Positions 1 through 4,517 of a stretch of 5,044 nucleotides of DNA are shown in pieces. A program made the position numbers and the translations under genes. The notes below the pieces were generated by a model. It saw only the letters and a list, made by a program, of their open reading frames with translations, did no database searches and was not told the origin of the DNA. The DNA is from an uncultured Ilumatobacter sp. (GTDB lineage: Bacteria; Actinomycetota; Acidimicrobiia; Acidimicrobiales; Ilumatobacteraceae), in the NCBI GenBank assembly GCA_938049325.1, contig CALICC010000214.1:1-5044 (forward strand). The letters run 5' to 3'. How positions within the stretch are numbered: the first letter of the stretch is position 1; the number at the start of each line of letters is the position of its first letter.

Positions 1-2
1 TC

Positions 3-503
3 GCGTCACGCATGATCAACGCTCGCTCCGAGACCCTGGCTGAGAAGCCGGCGTTCAAGGGATTGTTCGCGAAGAAGCGGGTCATCATCCCGATGGACGG
101 GTTCTACGAGTGGCGCGCCGGATCGCCCGAGGGTCCACTCAACGCGAAGGGCAAACCGATCAAACAGCCGCTGTACATCACCCGGATCGATGGCGATCCG
201 CTCGCGGTGGCCGGCTTGTGGACGGCATGGAAGGACCCGTCGGACCCCGACGGCCGCTGGCTTCACAGCGCAACGGTCATCACCACCGACGCCAACGACA
301 CGATGCAACCGGTGCACGATCGCATGCCCGTCCTCGTGCCGCCGGACCGCTGGGCCGAATGGCTCGACCCGGCAAACCGGGACATCGAATCGCTCAGTTC
401 GCTGTTCAGCGCCCGCAACGACGGCGTCTTGCACATGCACGAAGTGTCAACCGACGTGAACAACGTCCGCAACAACGACGCCAGCCTGATCACCCCGATC
501 TGA
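3..503 (+). CDS. SRAP domain protein (YedK/HMCES family), 5'-truncated
   Basis: SRAP proteins cap abasic sites in single-stranded DNA by forming a covalent link through their Cys2, which protects the lesion during replication. Only the C-terminal part is present, about 166 codons; the start codon and the catalytic cysteine lie upstream of the window. The reading frame is open from the first bases, so the ATG at 12 is internal. Family hallmarks visible: the NARSET motif (Asn codon 18-20, Arg 24-26), GFYEW with the conserved Glu at 108-110, and HDRMP with the conserved His at 315-317. These correspond to the Asn/Arg DNA-contact residues and the Glu and His active-site residues of E. coli YedK. 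The gene ends in TGA at 501-503 and converges on the HIT gene with 31 bases between stops; that gap shows only a weak 4-bp stem (522-525 with 531-534) and no clear terminator. Family call is firm; physiological role is inferred from the family. Confidence 0.93.
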   Translation, partial: ASRMINARSETLAEKPAFKGLFAKKRVIIPMDGFYEWRAGSPEGPLNAKGKPIKQPLYITRIDGDPLAVAGLWTAWKDPSDPDGRWLHSATVITTDANDTMQPVHDRMPVLVPPDRWAEWLDPANRDIESLSSLFSARNDGVLHMHEVSTDVNNVRNNDASLITPI

Positions 504-534
504 GTTGCTCAAGGTACCGCTCGCCTGCGCGGCG

Positions 535-927
535 TCAGAGTGCCGCAGTGATTGCAGCCGCCCACGCTTCGAGATCGGAGCGATCCACGCTCGCTGCAGC
601 GTTGGCGAACGTCAACTCGGCCATGTCGTTGGTGGGGATGAGATGGATGTGCGCATGGGGGACTTCGTAGCCCGCGATGATCATGCCAACCTTCTCGCAG
701 CCGAACGCTCGCTCCTGAGCACGCGCCACCGTCCGCGCCACATCGAACAGATGGGCGGACAGTTCCGGCGAGGCATCGATCCAGTGATCGATCTCTTCGA
801 CCGGCACCACGAGCGCATGGCCCGGTGTGATCGGGTTGATCGACATGAAAACCGCACACTGCTCGTCGCGATGGACGAACGTCCCGGGAATGTCGCCGTT
901 CATGATCATGGTGAAGATGGTGCTCAT
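535..927 (-). CDS. HIT family protein (histidine triad nucleotide hydrolase/transferase)
   Basis: The 130-residue product is a complete cytosolic HIT protein. Members hydrolyse or transfer nucleoside phosphoramidates or dinucleotide polyphosphates through a nucleotidyl-histidine intermediate. The triad H-A-H-I-H-L-I-P is at residues 91-98 (bases 643-657 for the three histidines), with the middle His93 the expected nucleophile. The N-terminal pattern (STIF, then GDIPG, then INPITPGHALVVP at residues 30-42) is typical of the single-domain HIT proteins of Actinobacteria and resembles mycobacterial Rv0759c as I recall it. I chose ATG at 927; an adjacent in-frame GTG at 930 would add one residue. 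No well-placed Shine-Dalgarno is visible: GGGAG lies only two bases from the ATG. The gene stands alone on the minus strand, divergent from the phosphatidyltransferase. The exact substrate cannot be told from sequence. Confidence 0.95.
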   Translation of the reverse strand: MSTIFTMIMNGDIPGTFVHRDEQCAVFMSINPITPGHALVVPVEEIDHWIDASPELSAHLFDVARTVARAQERAFGCEKVGMIIAGYEVPHAHIHLIPTNDMAELTFANAAASVDRSDLEAWAAAITAAL

Positions 928-964
928 CACTCCCGATCATGACGCATCCGAGTCACCCCGCGCG

Positions 965-980
965 TACGCTGGCACCTGTG
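965..980 (+). promoter_or_regulatory. Putative leaderless promoter: -10 TACGCT, 7 nt, GTG start
   Basis: TACGCT at 965-970 fits the actinobacterial -10 pattern TAnnnT. Exactly seven bases separate it from a GTG at 978 that is in frame with the phosphatidyltransferase, so transcription would begin at or next to the start codon. No TTGACA-like -35 element is visible. The same arrangement occurs before the DUF151 gene at 3396-3411. This is inference from spacing; TAnnnT occurs often by chance. Confidence 0.45.
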
Positions 981-1616
981 ACCGCCCCCGACACCGAGGT
1001 CGAGCCCGCTCCACCGGCGATCTTCGACAACCTGTGGACGGTGCCGAATCTCTTCACCTTGATCCGGCTGCTGTGTCTCCCGCTCTTCTTGTATCTGCTG
1101 TTCGTTTCAGAAAACCGGGCCGGAGCAGCATGGTTGCTCGCCGCCCTCGGGAGCACCGACTGGGTTGACGGCTACATCGCTCGCCGATTCAACCAGACCA
1201 GCGAATTCGGCAAGGTGTTCGATCCCACGGTCGACCGGCTGCTCTTCATCGTGTCGGTCACGGCCATCATCATCGACGGCTCGATCCCGATCTGGTTCGC
1301 GATCGCGGTGTTGGCCCGCGAACTGCTCGTTGGGGGAGTGATCGCCTTCGCAACGCTCTTCCTCAAGATGGAACGCTTCGGCGTGACGTGGCTCGGCAAG
1401 CTCGCCACCTTCCTCTTGATGGGTGCCGTTCCGAGTTTCCTCATCGGCTCGACCGATGTCTGGGAGGCCCCGTTCTTCGCCGTTCTCGCCTGGGTTTTCG
1501 GGATCCCAGGTCTCATTCTGAGTTACTGGACCGGAATCGCCTATATTCCACAAGTCCGTCGCGGTATCGCGCTCGGGAAGTCCCGGTCGAAGACCCTCGA
1601 CCTCAACACGAAGTGA
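978..1616 (+). CDS. CDP-alcohol phosphatidyltransferase family protein (PgsA-like), membrane
   Basis: This integral membrane enzyme displaces CMP from a CDP-alcohol, normally CDP-diacylglycerol, to make a phospholipid. The signature D-x2-DG-x2-AR-x8-G-x3-D-x3-D is perfect at bases 1158-1235, with the aspartates that bind metal and act in catalysis all present. Hydrophobic segments surround it: before the motif (about 1059-1110 and 1119-1151), after it (about 1239-1275 and 1281-1350), and two near the C-terminus (about 1401-1455 and 1470-1530). A conserved Arg-Glu pair follows (1317-1322). The tail is basic. From GTG 978 the product is 212 residues. ATG 939 would add 13 residues but has no ribosome site, weaker third-base G/C bias, and nearly abuts the divergent HIT start, so 978 is preferred. 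By position it matches mycobacterial pgsA2 (Rv1822). The last motif reads DPTVD rather than the usual DPxAD, so phosphatidylglycerophosphate synthase is likely but not proven. It ends 4 bases before gcvH. Confidence 0.92.
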   Translation: MTAPDTEVEPAPPAIFDNLWTVPNLFTLIRLLCLPLFLYLLFVSENRAGAAWLLAALGSTDWVDGYIARRFNQTSEFGKVFDPTVDRLLFIVSVTAIIIDGSIPIWFAIAVLARELLVGGVIAFATLFLKMERFGVTWLGKLATFLLMGAVPSFLIGSTDVWEAPFFAVLAWVFGIPGLILSYWTGIAYIPQVRRGIALGKSRSKTLDLNTK

Positions 1617-1620
1617 ACCG

Positions 1621-2007
1621 ATGAACATTCCTGACGACCTGCGGTATTCGAGCGATCACGAGTGGATCCGACGCGAAGGTGACTCCGACGTCATCACGAT
1701 CGGCATCACCGACTACGCACAGGACTCACTCGGCGATGTCGTGTTCGTCGAGACACCCGAAGTGGGCGAAACGCTCGCCGCCAGCGACACCTTCACCGAG
1801 GTCGAGAGCACCAAGTCGGTGAGCGACATCTACGCCCCGGTCAACGGCACGATCGCAACGATCAACGAGCGGCTCGCCGACGAACCCGAACTGTTGAACT
1901 CAGACCCGTACGGCGACGGATGGATCTGCACGATCACGATGACCGAGCCGAGCCAATACGATGCCCTTCTGGACGCAAGCGCCTACCGAGCACTGACAGA
2001 AGGCTGA
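1621..2007 (+). CDS. gcvH: Glycine cleavage system H protein
   Basis: GcvH carries the aminomethyl group on a lipoyl-lysine arm between the P, T and L proteins of the glycine cleavage system. The 128-residue product is the usual length. It opens with the family pattern Y-S-S-D-H-E-W-I at residues 9-16. It continues with GITDYAQDSLGDVVFVE at 28-44 and the lipoylation loop VESTKSVSDIYAPV, in which Lys65 (AAG at 1813-1815) is the expected lipoyl site. The helical C-terminus includes NSDPYGDGW and a short tail ending EG. All hallmarks of a functional H protein are present. The gene starts 4 bases after the phosphatidyltransferase stop and ends 9 bases before the FHA gene, which indicates co-transcription. 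Its partner gcvT lies about 2.5 kb downstream past four regulatory or accessory genes; genes for the P and L proteins are not in the window. Confidence 0.97.
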   Translation: MNIPDDLRYSSDHEWIRREGDSDVITIGITDYAQDSLGDVVFVETPEVGETLAASDTFTEVESTKSVSDIYAPVNGTIATINERLADEPELLNSDPYGDGWICTITMTEPSQYDALLDASAYRALTEG

Positions 2008-2016
2008 CGCATCACG

Positions 2017-2505
2017 ATGTCTGAATACACGTTCTGTAATCAATGCGGACACCGGAACCCCCCGTCGAGCGCGTTCTGCTCGAGCTGTGGGTCTCCGCTT
2101 GACCGGTTGGACGATCGCACGATCAACTTGACCCGCGTCGACCCGCTGCAAGACGCACCGGGTGCCGAAGACGACCTCGTGGTGCCGATCGGCGATCTGC
2201 CACAGGAGTCTGGCGTGCTCATCGTGCGCGCTGGCGAGCAGGCCGGCGACCGATTCACGCTCGATACCGACCTGACCCGCCTCGGTCGCCACCCCGACAG
2301 CGAGATCAGCCTCGACGACATCACGGTCTCACGGCGTCACGTCGATATCGAACGCACACCTGAGGGCTACGTCGCGTCCGACGCGGGCTCGCTCAATGGC
2401 ACCTACGTCAACCAGGAACGGATCGACAAGATCTTGCTCGCCCACGGCGACGAACTCCAGGTGGGCAAGTTCCGATTGGTCTTCTTCGAGCGCAACGATG
2501 GCTGA
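2017..2505 (+). CDS. Zinc-ribbon/FHA domain protein, GarA/OdhI-like
   Basis: FHA domains bind phosphothreonine. The mycobacterial GarA and corynebacterial OdhI proteins at this locus inhibit the 2-oxoglutarate dehydrogenase complex and tune glutamate enzymes, and are switched off by Ser/Thr-kinase phosphorylation. Here the 162-residue product begins with a zinc ribbon: Cys7, Cys10, Cys21, Cys24 (CxxC, ten residues, CxxC). A linker with Thr35-Ile-Asn-Leu-Thr follows, then an FHA domain at about residues 66-158. The phosphothreonine pocket is intact: GRHPDSE with Arg91, TVSRRH with Ser105 and His108, and GSLNGTYVN with Asn127. The FHA part closely matches GarA as I remember it, including the late GDE-x-Q-x-GKFRLVF stretch. 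The zinc ribbon replaces the GarA N-terminal extension. The start is ATG 2017; the nearest purine run, AGAAGG at 1998-2003, is rather far for a ribosome site. The gene overlaps the next by 8 bases. Orthology to garA is likely; the target enzymes are inferred. Confidence 0.9.
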   Translation: MSEYTFCNQCGHRNPPSSAFCSSCGSPLDRLDDRTINLTRVDPLQDAPGAEDDLVVPIGDLPQESGVLIVRAGEQAGDRFTLDTDLTRLGRHPDSEISLDDITVSRRHVDIERTPEGYVASDAGSLNGTYVNQERIDKILLAHGDELQVGKFRLVFFERNDG

Positions 2506-3352
2506 CGAGGGAACCGCGTCAACAGCAACTCCTTCGTCGCATCTTTCGATCGGCGAAGTACTCGCGATGTTGCTCGAAGAGTTCCCTGACATCACGATCT
2601 CGAAAATTCGGTTCCTGGAGAGCCAGGGCCTCATCGAGCCTGAGCGCACCGCATCGGGATATCGGAAGTTCTACGACGCCGACGTCGAATTGCTGCGCTG
2701 CATCCTGCGCGAGCAGAAGGACAACTTCTTGCCGCTCAAAGTCATCAAGGACCGCCTCGACACGGGCGAGATCGATCCGACGAGCGAAATGTCTCGCCCA
2801 CACGGCATCGATCGCACGGGTGAGATCGACGGGTCGTTCGGCGTCGTGGTCGACGGGTCGTTGGGAGCCTCTCGCCATCCGGCCGCGCGCTCCACCCCCG
2901 AACCGGCCGAGGTCGACGAGACTCGCCCGGTCACATCTCGAGCGGCGAGCGCCGACGACAGCGGTGCGCTGCTGAGCCCGGGCGTTGTGCTCGATGCGCA
3001 CGAGGTCTGCTCGATGTCCGGGTTGACGCCGACACAGCTCGAACAGCTCCAGTCATATGGAGTCGTCGTCCCGTCCGCCAACAAGACCTACGACGAAGAC
3101 GCACTCGAGATCGCTCGAATCGCCAAGCGATTCCTCGATCTCGGCGTCGACGCCCGGCACATGCGCGGGTGGCGCGTCGCGGCGGATCGTGAGGCTGGCC
3201 TGTTCGAGCAGGTCATCCAGCCGCTCATCCGCCAGCGGAACCCGCAGGCGAACGAACACGCCGTTGCCCAGCTGACAGAGCTGGCCATGTTCGGTGGCCA
3301 GCTTCGTGCTGCGATGATGCGCACGCTGCTGCGTCAACATCTCGATCGCTGA
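2498..3352 (+). CDS. ftsR: MerR family transcriptional regulator, FtsR-like
   Basis: The 284-residue protein carries a MerR-type winged helix-turn-helix at about residues 15-90, with SKIRFLESQGLI (35-46) and the wing RTASGYRKF (50-58). It is followed by a hydrophilic linker (about 90-160) and a second MerR-like/helical domain (about 163-284). The two-domain layout and position after the FHA gene match FtsR of Corynebacterium glutamicum, a direct activator of ftsZ, and M. tuberculosis Rv1828. No metal- or drug-sensing domain is seen; the only cysteines are Cys68 and Cys171. ATG 2498 is chosen because the HTH follows at the family-typical distance; the frame stays open further upstream, but that part lies inside the FHA gene and is not conserved-looking. 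The start overlaps the upstream stop by 8 bases, which suggests translational coupling. The linker holds short direct repeats. Regulatory targets in this organism are inferred, not visible. Confidence 0.88.
   Translation: MADEGTASTATPSSHLSIGEVLAMLLEEFPDITISKIRFLESQGLIEPERTASGYRKFYDADVELLRCILREQKDNFLPLKVIKDRLDTGEIDPTSEMSRPHGIDRTGEIDGSFGVVVDGSLGASRHPAARSTPEPAEVDETRPVTSRAASADDSGALLSPGVVLDAHEVCSMSGLTPTQLEQLQSYGVVVPSANKTYDEDALEIARIAKRFLDLGVDARHMRGWRVAADREAGLFEQVIQPLIRQRNPQANEHAVAQLTELAMFGGQLRAAMMRTLLRQHLDR
2761..2862 (+). repeat. Short imperfect direct repeats in the ftsR linker
   Basis: Two repeat pairs lie in the segment encoding the linker between the two domains. A 15-base unit, CACGGGyGAGATCGA, occurs at 2761-2775 and 2815-2829 with one mismatch, 54 bases (18 codons) apart, encoding TGEID both times. 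TCGACGGGTCGTT occurs at 2826-2838 and 2850-2862, 24 bases (8 codons) apart, encoding DGS. Both periods are multiples of three, so the frame is kept. This looks like local duplication in an unconstrained linker rather than a mobile or regulatory repeat. Confidence 0.6.
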
Positions 3353-3395
3353 ACGAATAGGTCGCCTCGGCAGAACCTGGGCCGACTCAAAGGGG

Positions 3396-3411
3396 TACGA
3401 TCGCTTTCGTG
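3396..3411 (+). promoter_or_regulatory. Putative leaderless promoter: -10 TACGAT, 7 nt, GTG start
   Basis: The 56-base gap after the ftsR-like gene contains TACGAT at 3396-3401, a good TAnnnT -10 element. Seven bases separate it from the GTG at 3409 that begins the DUF151 protein, so the predicted transcript starts at the start codon. The purine run AAAGGGG (3389-3395) is 13 bases from the GTG, too far for a normal ribosome site. No -35 consensus is visible. The phosphatidyltransferase gene has the same spacing. Confidence 0.55.
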
Positions 3412-3894
3412 ATCCCAGTCGAGTTGGTCGGAGTCAGGGTCGAGGTCCCGGCGAACACGCCGATGGTGCTCTTGCGCGAGCAAGACGGCCGCCACCGGCT
3501 CCTGCCGATCTACATCGGCAGCCCGGAAGCTTCGGCGATCCACTACGCCATCGAAGGGATCGAACCGCCTCGGCCGTTCACCCACGACCTGTTCTTGACC
3601 ACCATCGAAGAGCTCGGTGCCACGCTCGACAAGATCGTCGTGACCGAGATGCGCGATCGAACCTTCTTCGCAGAGCTGCACCTCTCGACCGAAGCGGGCG
3701 ACAAAGTGCTGTCGGCACGGCCGTCCGATGCAATCGCGCTCGCTGCTCGCTGTGGCGCCCCGCTGTACGCCGGCGAGGAACTGCTCGACGAGCACGGGCA
3801 AGAACAGCCGGACGAACCAGAAGAAGACGCGTCCGAGATCATCGATGAGTTCAAGGATTTTCTCGAAAGCGTCGACCCCGAAGACTTCGTGTAG
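3409..3894 (+). CDS. Bifunctional nuclease family protein (DUF151)
   Basis: The 161-residue cytosolic protein belongs to the DUF151 or bifunctional nuclease family, named from plant and mycobacterial members reported to have DNase/RNase activity. The family pattern runs through the whole length. It includes VELVGVRVEVPANTPMVLL at residues 4-22, LPIYIGSPEASAI at 32-44 and EPPRPFTHDLF at 52-62. SARPSDAIALAAR at 102-114 is followed by APLYAGEELLDE. The acidic C-terminal tail includes FKDFLESVDPEDF, the usual actinobacterial ending. It corresponds by order to M. tuberculosis Rv1829, between the two MerR genes. The GTG start is supported by the fit of residue 4 onwards to the family and by the -10 element seven bases upstream; there is no alternative ATG nearby. 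Its role here is unknown beyond the family name, and conserved placement beside division and metabolic regulators is the main clue. Confidence 0.93.
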   Translation: MIPVELVGVRVEVPANTPMVLLREQDGRHRLLPIYIGSPEASAIHYAIEGIEPPRPFTHDLFLTTIEELGATLDKIVVTEMRDRTFFAELHLSTEAGDKVLSARPSDAIALAARCGAPLYAGEELLDEHGQEQPDEPEEDASEIIDEFKDFLESVDPEDFV

Positions 3895-3904
3895 TCCGGG
3901 ACCC

Positions 3905-3919
3905 TCAACCAAAGGTTGA
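3905..3919. promoter_or_regulatory. Perfect dyad TCAACC-AAA-GGTTGA over the -35 element
   Basis: The two 6-base arms are exact reverse complements around AAA. The right arm runs into the TTGACG -35 hexamer. A third copy of TCAACC at 3946-3951 sits at the predicted transcription start. The dyad is not followed by a T run, so it is a poor intrinsic terminator for the DUF151 gene and better read as a possible operator. The binding protein is unknown; autoregulation by the downstream MerR protein is one possibility. Confidence 0.5.
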
Positions 3920-3944
3920 CGTGCGCGCGTGGCCCGCGTAGGGT
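3916..3944 (+). promoter_or_regulatory. Sigma-70-type promoter for the second MerR gene
   Basis: TTGACG (3916-3921) and TAGGGT (3939-3944) are separated by exactly 17 bases, the optimal spacing for the housekeeping sigma factor. The -35 matches TTGACA at five of six positions and the -10 fits TAnnnT. The predicted start is near 3951, giving a leader of about 60 bases before the ATG at 4011. This is not the stretched 19-20-base spacer of classical MerR-activated promoters. It would drive the MerR gene and the overlapping gcvT. Confidence 0.7.
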
Positions 3945-3959
3945 CTCAACCTCACATGG

Positions 3960-3971
3960 ACGTAACTACGT
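3960..3971. promoter_or_regulatory. Perfect dyad ACGTA-AC-TACGT in the leader
   Basis: A 12-base dyad with exact 5-base arms lies about 10-21 bases downstream of the predicted transcription start, where a bound repressor would block elongation or initiation. A smaller inverted repeat, CGTG-TCTT-CACG, follows at 3973-3984. The function is inferred from position only. Confidence 0.4.
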
Positions 3972-4000
3972 TCGTGTCTTCACGTCCGAAGGTTGGGATC

Positions 4001-4004
4001 AAGG
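4001..4004 (+). promoter_or_regulatory. Ribosome binding site AAGG deciding the MerR start
   Basis: AAGG lies six bases before ATG 4011, the best-spaced ribosome site in the window. It favours ATG 4011 over the upstream in-frame TTG at 3993, which has no such site. Confidence 0.6.
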
Positions 4005-4010
4005 CAGACG

Positions 4011-4517
4011 ATGAGTCAGAACACAGACAGCTCACTGGACGCGGCAATGGCCGCTCCGAAAGACCAAGGCTTCAGCGGCACGCGTGCGGCCAAGGTGGTC
4101 GGTATCACATACCGCCAGCTCGACTACTGGGCTCGAACCGATCTGATCCGGCCGTCGCTGGCCGATGCCGAAGGCAGCGGGAGCCGCCGGCGCTACTCGT
4201 ACAACGATCTGCTCGAACTCAAGGCGATCAAGAAGCTGCTCGATGCAGGCATCAAGCTCGAACAGGTTCGCAAAGTCTTCGAATACGTCCGTGAACACGT
4301 TTCGACCGACATCGCCGCGGCGCACATCGTCATCGACGGTGGCAGTGTCAATCTGTACGACGGCGAGCAGCTGATCGATGTGCTGCAGAAGGGGCAGGGC
4401 GTGCTGAACGTCTTGTCGATGGGCGGCGTCAAAGACGAACTCGAGGCCGACCTGGCACCGACTGCCGTCGAACTCGACGACGACGAAGCTCCCAGCGCAA
4501 TTCGCAAGATCGGATGA
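4011..4517 (+). CDS. MerR family transcriptional regulator, ResR/McdR (Rv1830)-like
   Basis: The 168-residue protein has one N-terminal MerR winged helix-turn-helix at about residues 21-95. It includes TYRQLDYWARTDLI (33-46), the GSGSRRRYSYNDLLELKAIKKLLDAG wing and helix region (55-80), and a dimerisation helix to about residue 97. A C-terminal domain of about 70 residues follows, with an acidic stretch (LDDDEAP) near the end. There is no cysteine anywhere, so thiol-based metal or redox sensing of the classical MerR kind is excluded. Sequence style and place, directly after the DUF151 gene, match M. tuberculosis Rv1830 (ResR/McdR), linked to growth and division control. It has its own promoter at 3916-3944 and a dyad-rich leader. 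Its stop overlaps the gcvT start in ATGA, so the two are probably translated in a coupled way. Direct control of gcvT is possible but not shown. Confidence 0.9.
   Translation: MSQNTDSSLDAAMAAPKDQGFSGTRAAKVVGITYRQLDYWARTDLIRPSLADAEGSGSRRRYSYNDLLELKAIKKLLDAGIKLEQVRKVFEYVREHVSTDIAAAHIVIDGGSVNLYDGEQLIDVLQKGQGVLNVLSMGGVKDELEADLAPTAVELDDDEAPSAIRKIG

Noticed and set aside
522..534. Stem CGCC-TGCGC-GGCG between the convergent SRAP and HIT genes as a terminator
   Set aside because: Only four base pairs and no T run on either strand; too weak to call.
936..941. CATGAT (minus strand) as a -10 element for the HIT gene
   Set aside because: It lacks the first T of TAnnnT and there is no -35 partner; too weak to annotate.
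2396..2497. Upstream extension of the ftsR-like frame into the FHA gene
   Set aside because: The extra residues lie inside the FHA domain coding region in another frame and are low-complexity Ser/Arg/Thr; the MerR domain fits a start at 2498.
3334..3912. Minus-strand open frame opposite the DUF151 gene
   Set aside because: It mirrors the coding frame of a clear DUF151 protein, with no conserved motif or ribosome site.
3905..3919. The TCAACC/GGTTGA dyad as an intrinsic terminator of the DUF151 gene
   Set aside because: Six-base stem with three-base loop, no following T tract, and it overlaps a well-formed -35 element, so an operator reading fits better.
3993..4010. TTG 3993 as the start of the second MerR gene
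   Set aside because: ATG 4011 has AAGG six bases upstream; the TTG would add only six non-conserved residues.
3929..4294. Plus-strand frame starting in the leader of the second MerR gene, including ATG 3956
   Set aside because: It runs out of frame through the conserved HTH and the translation has no family features. ATG 3956 lacks a ribosome site, so a regulatory leader peptide is not supported.
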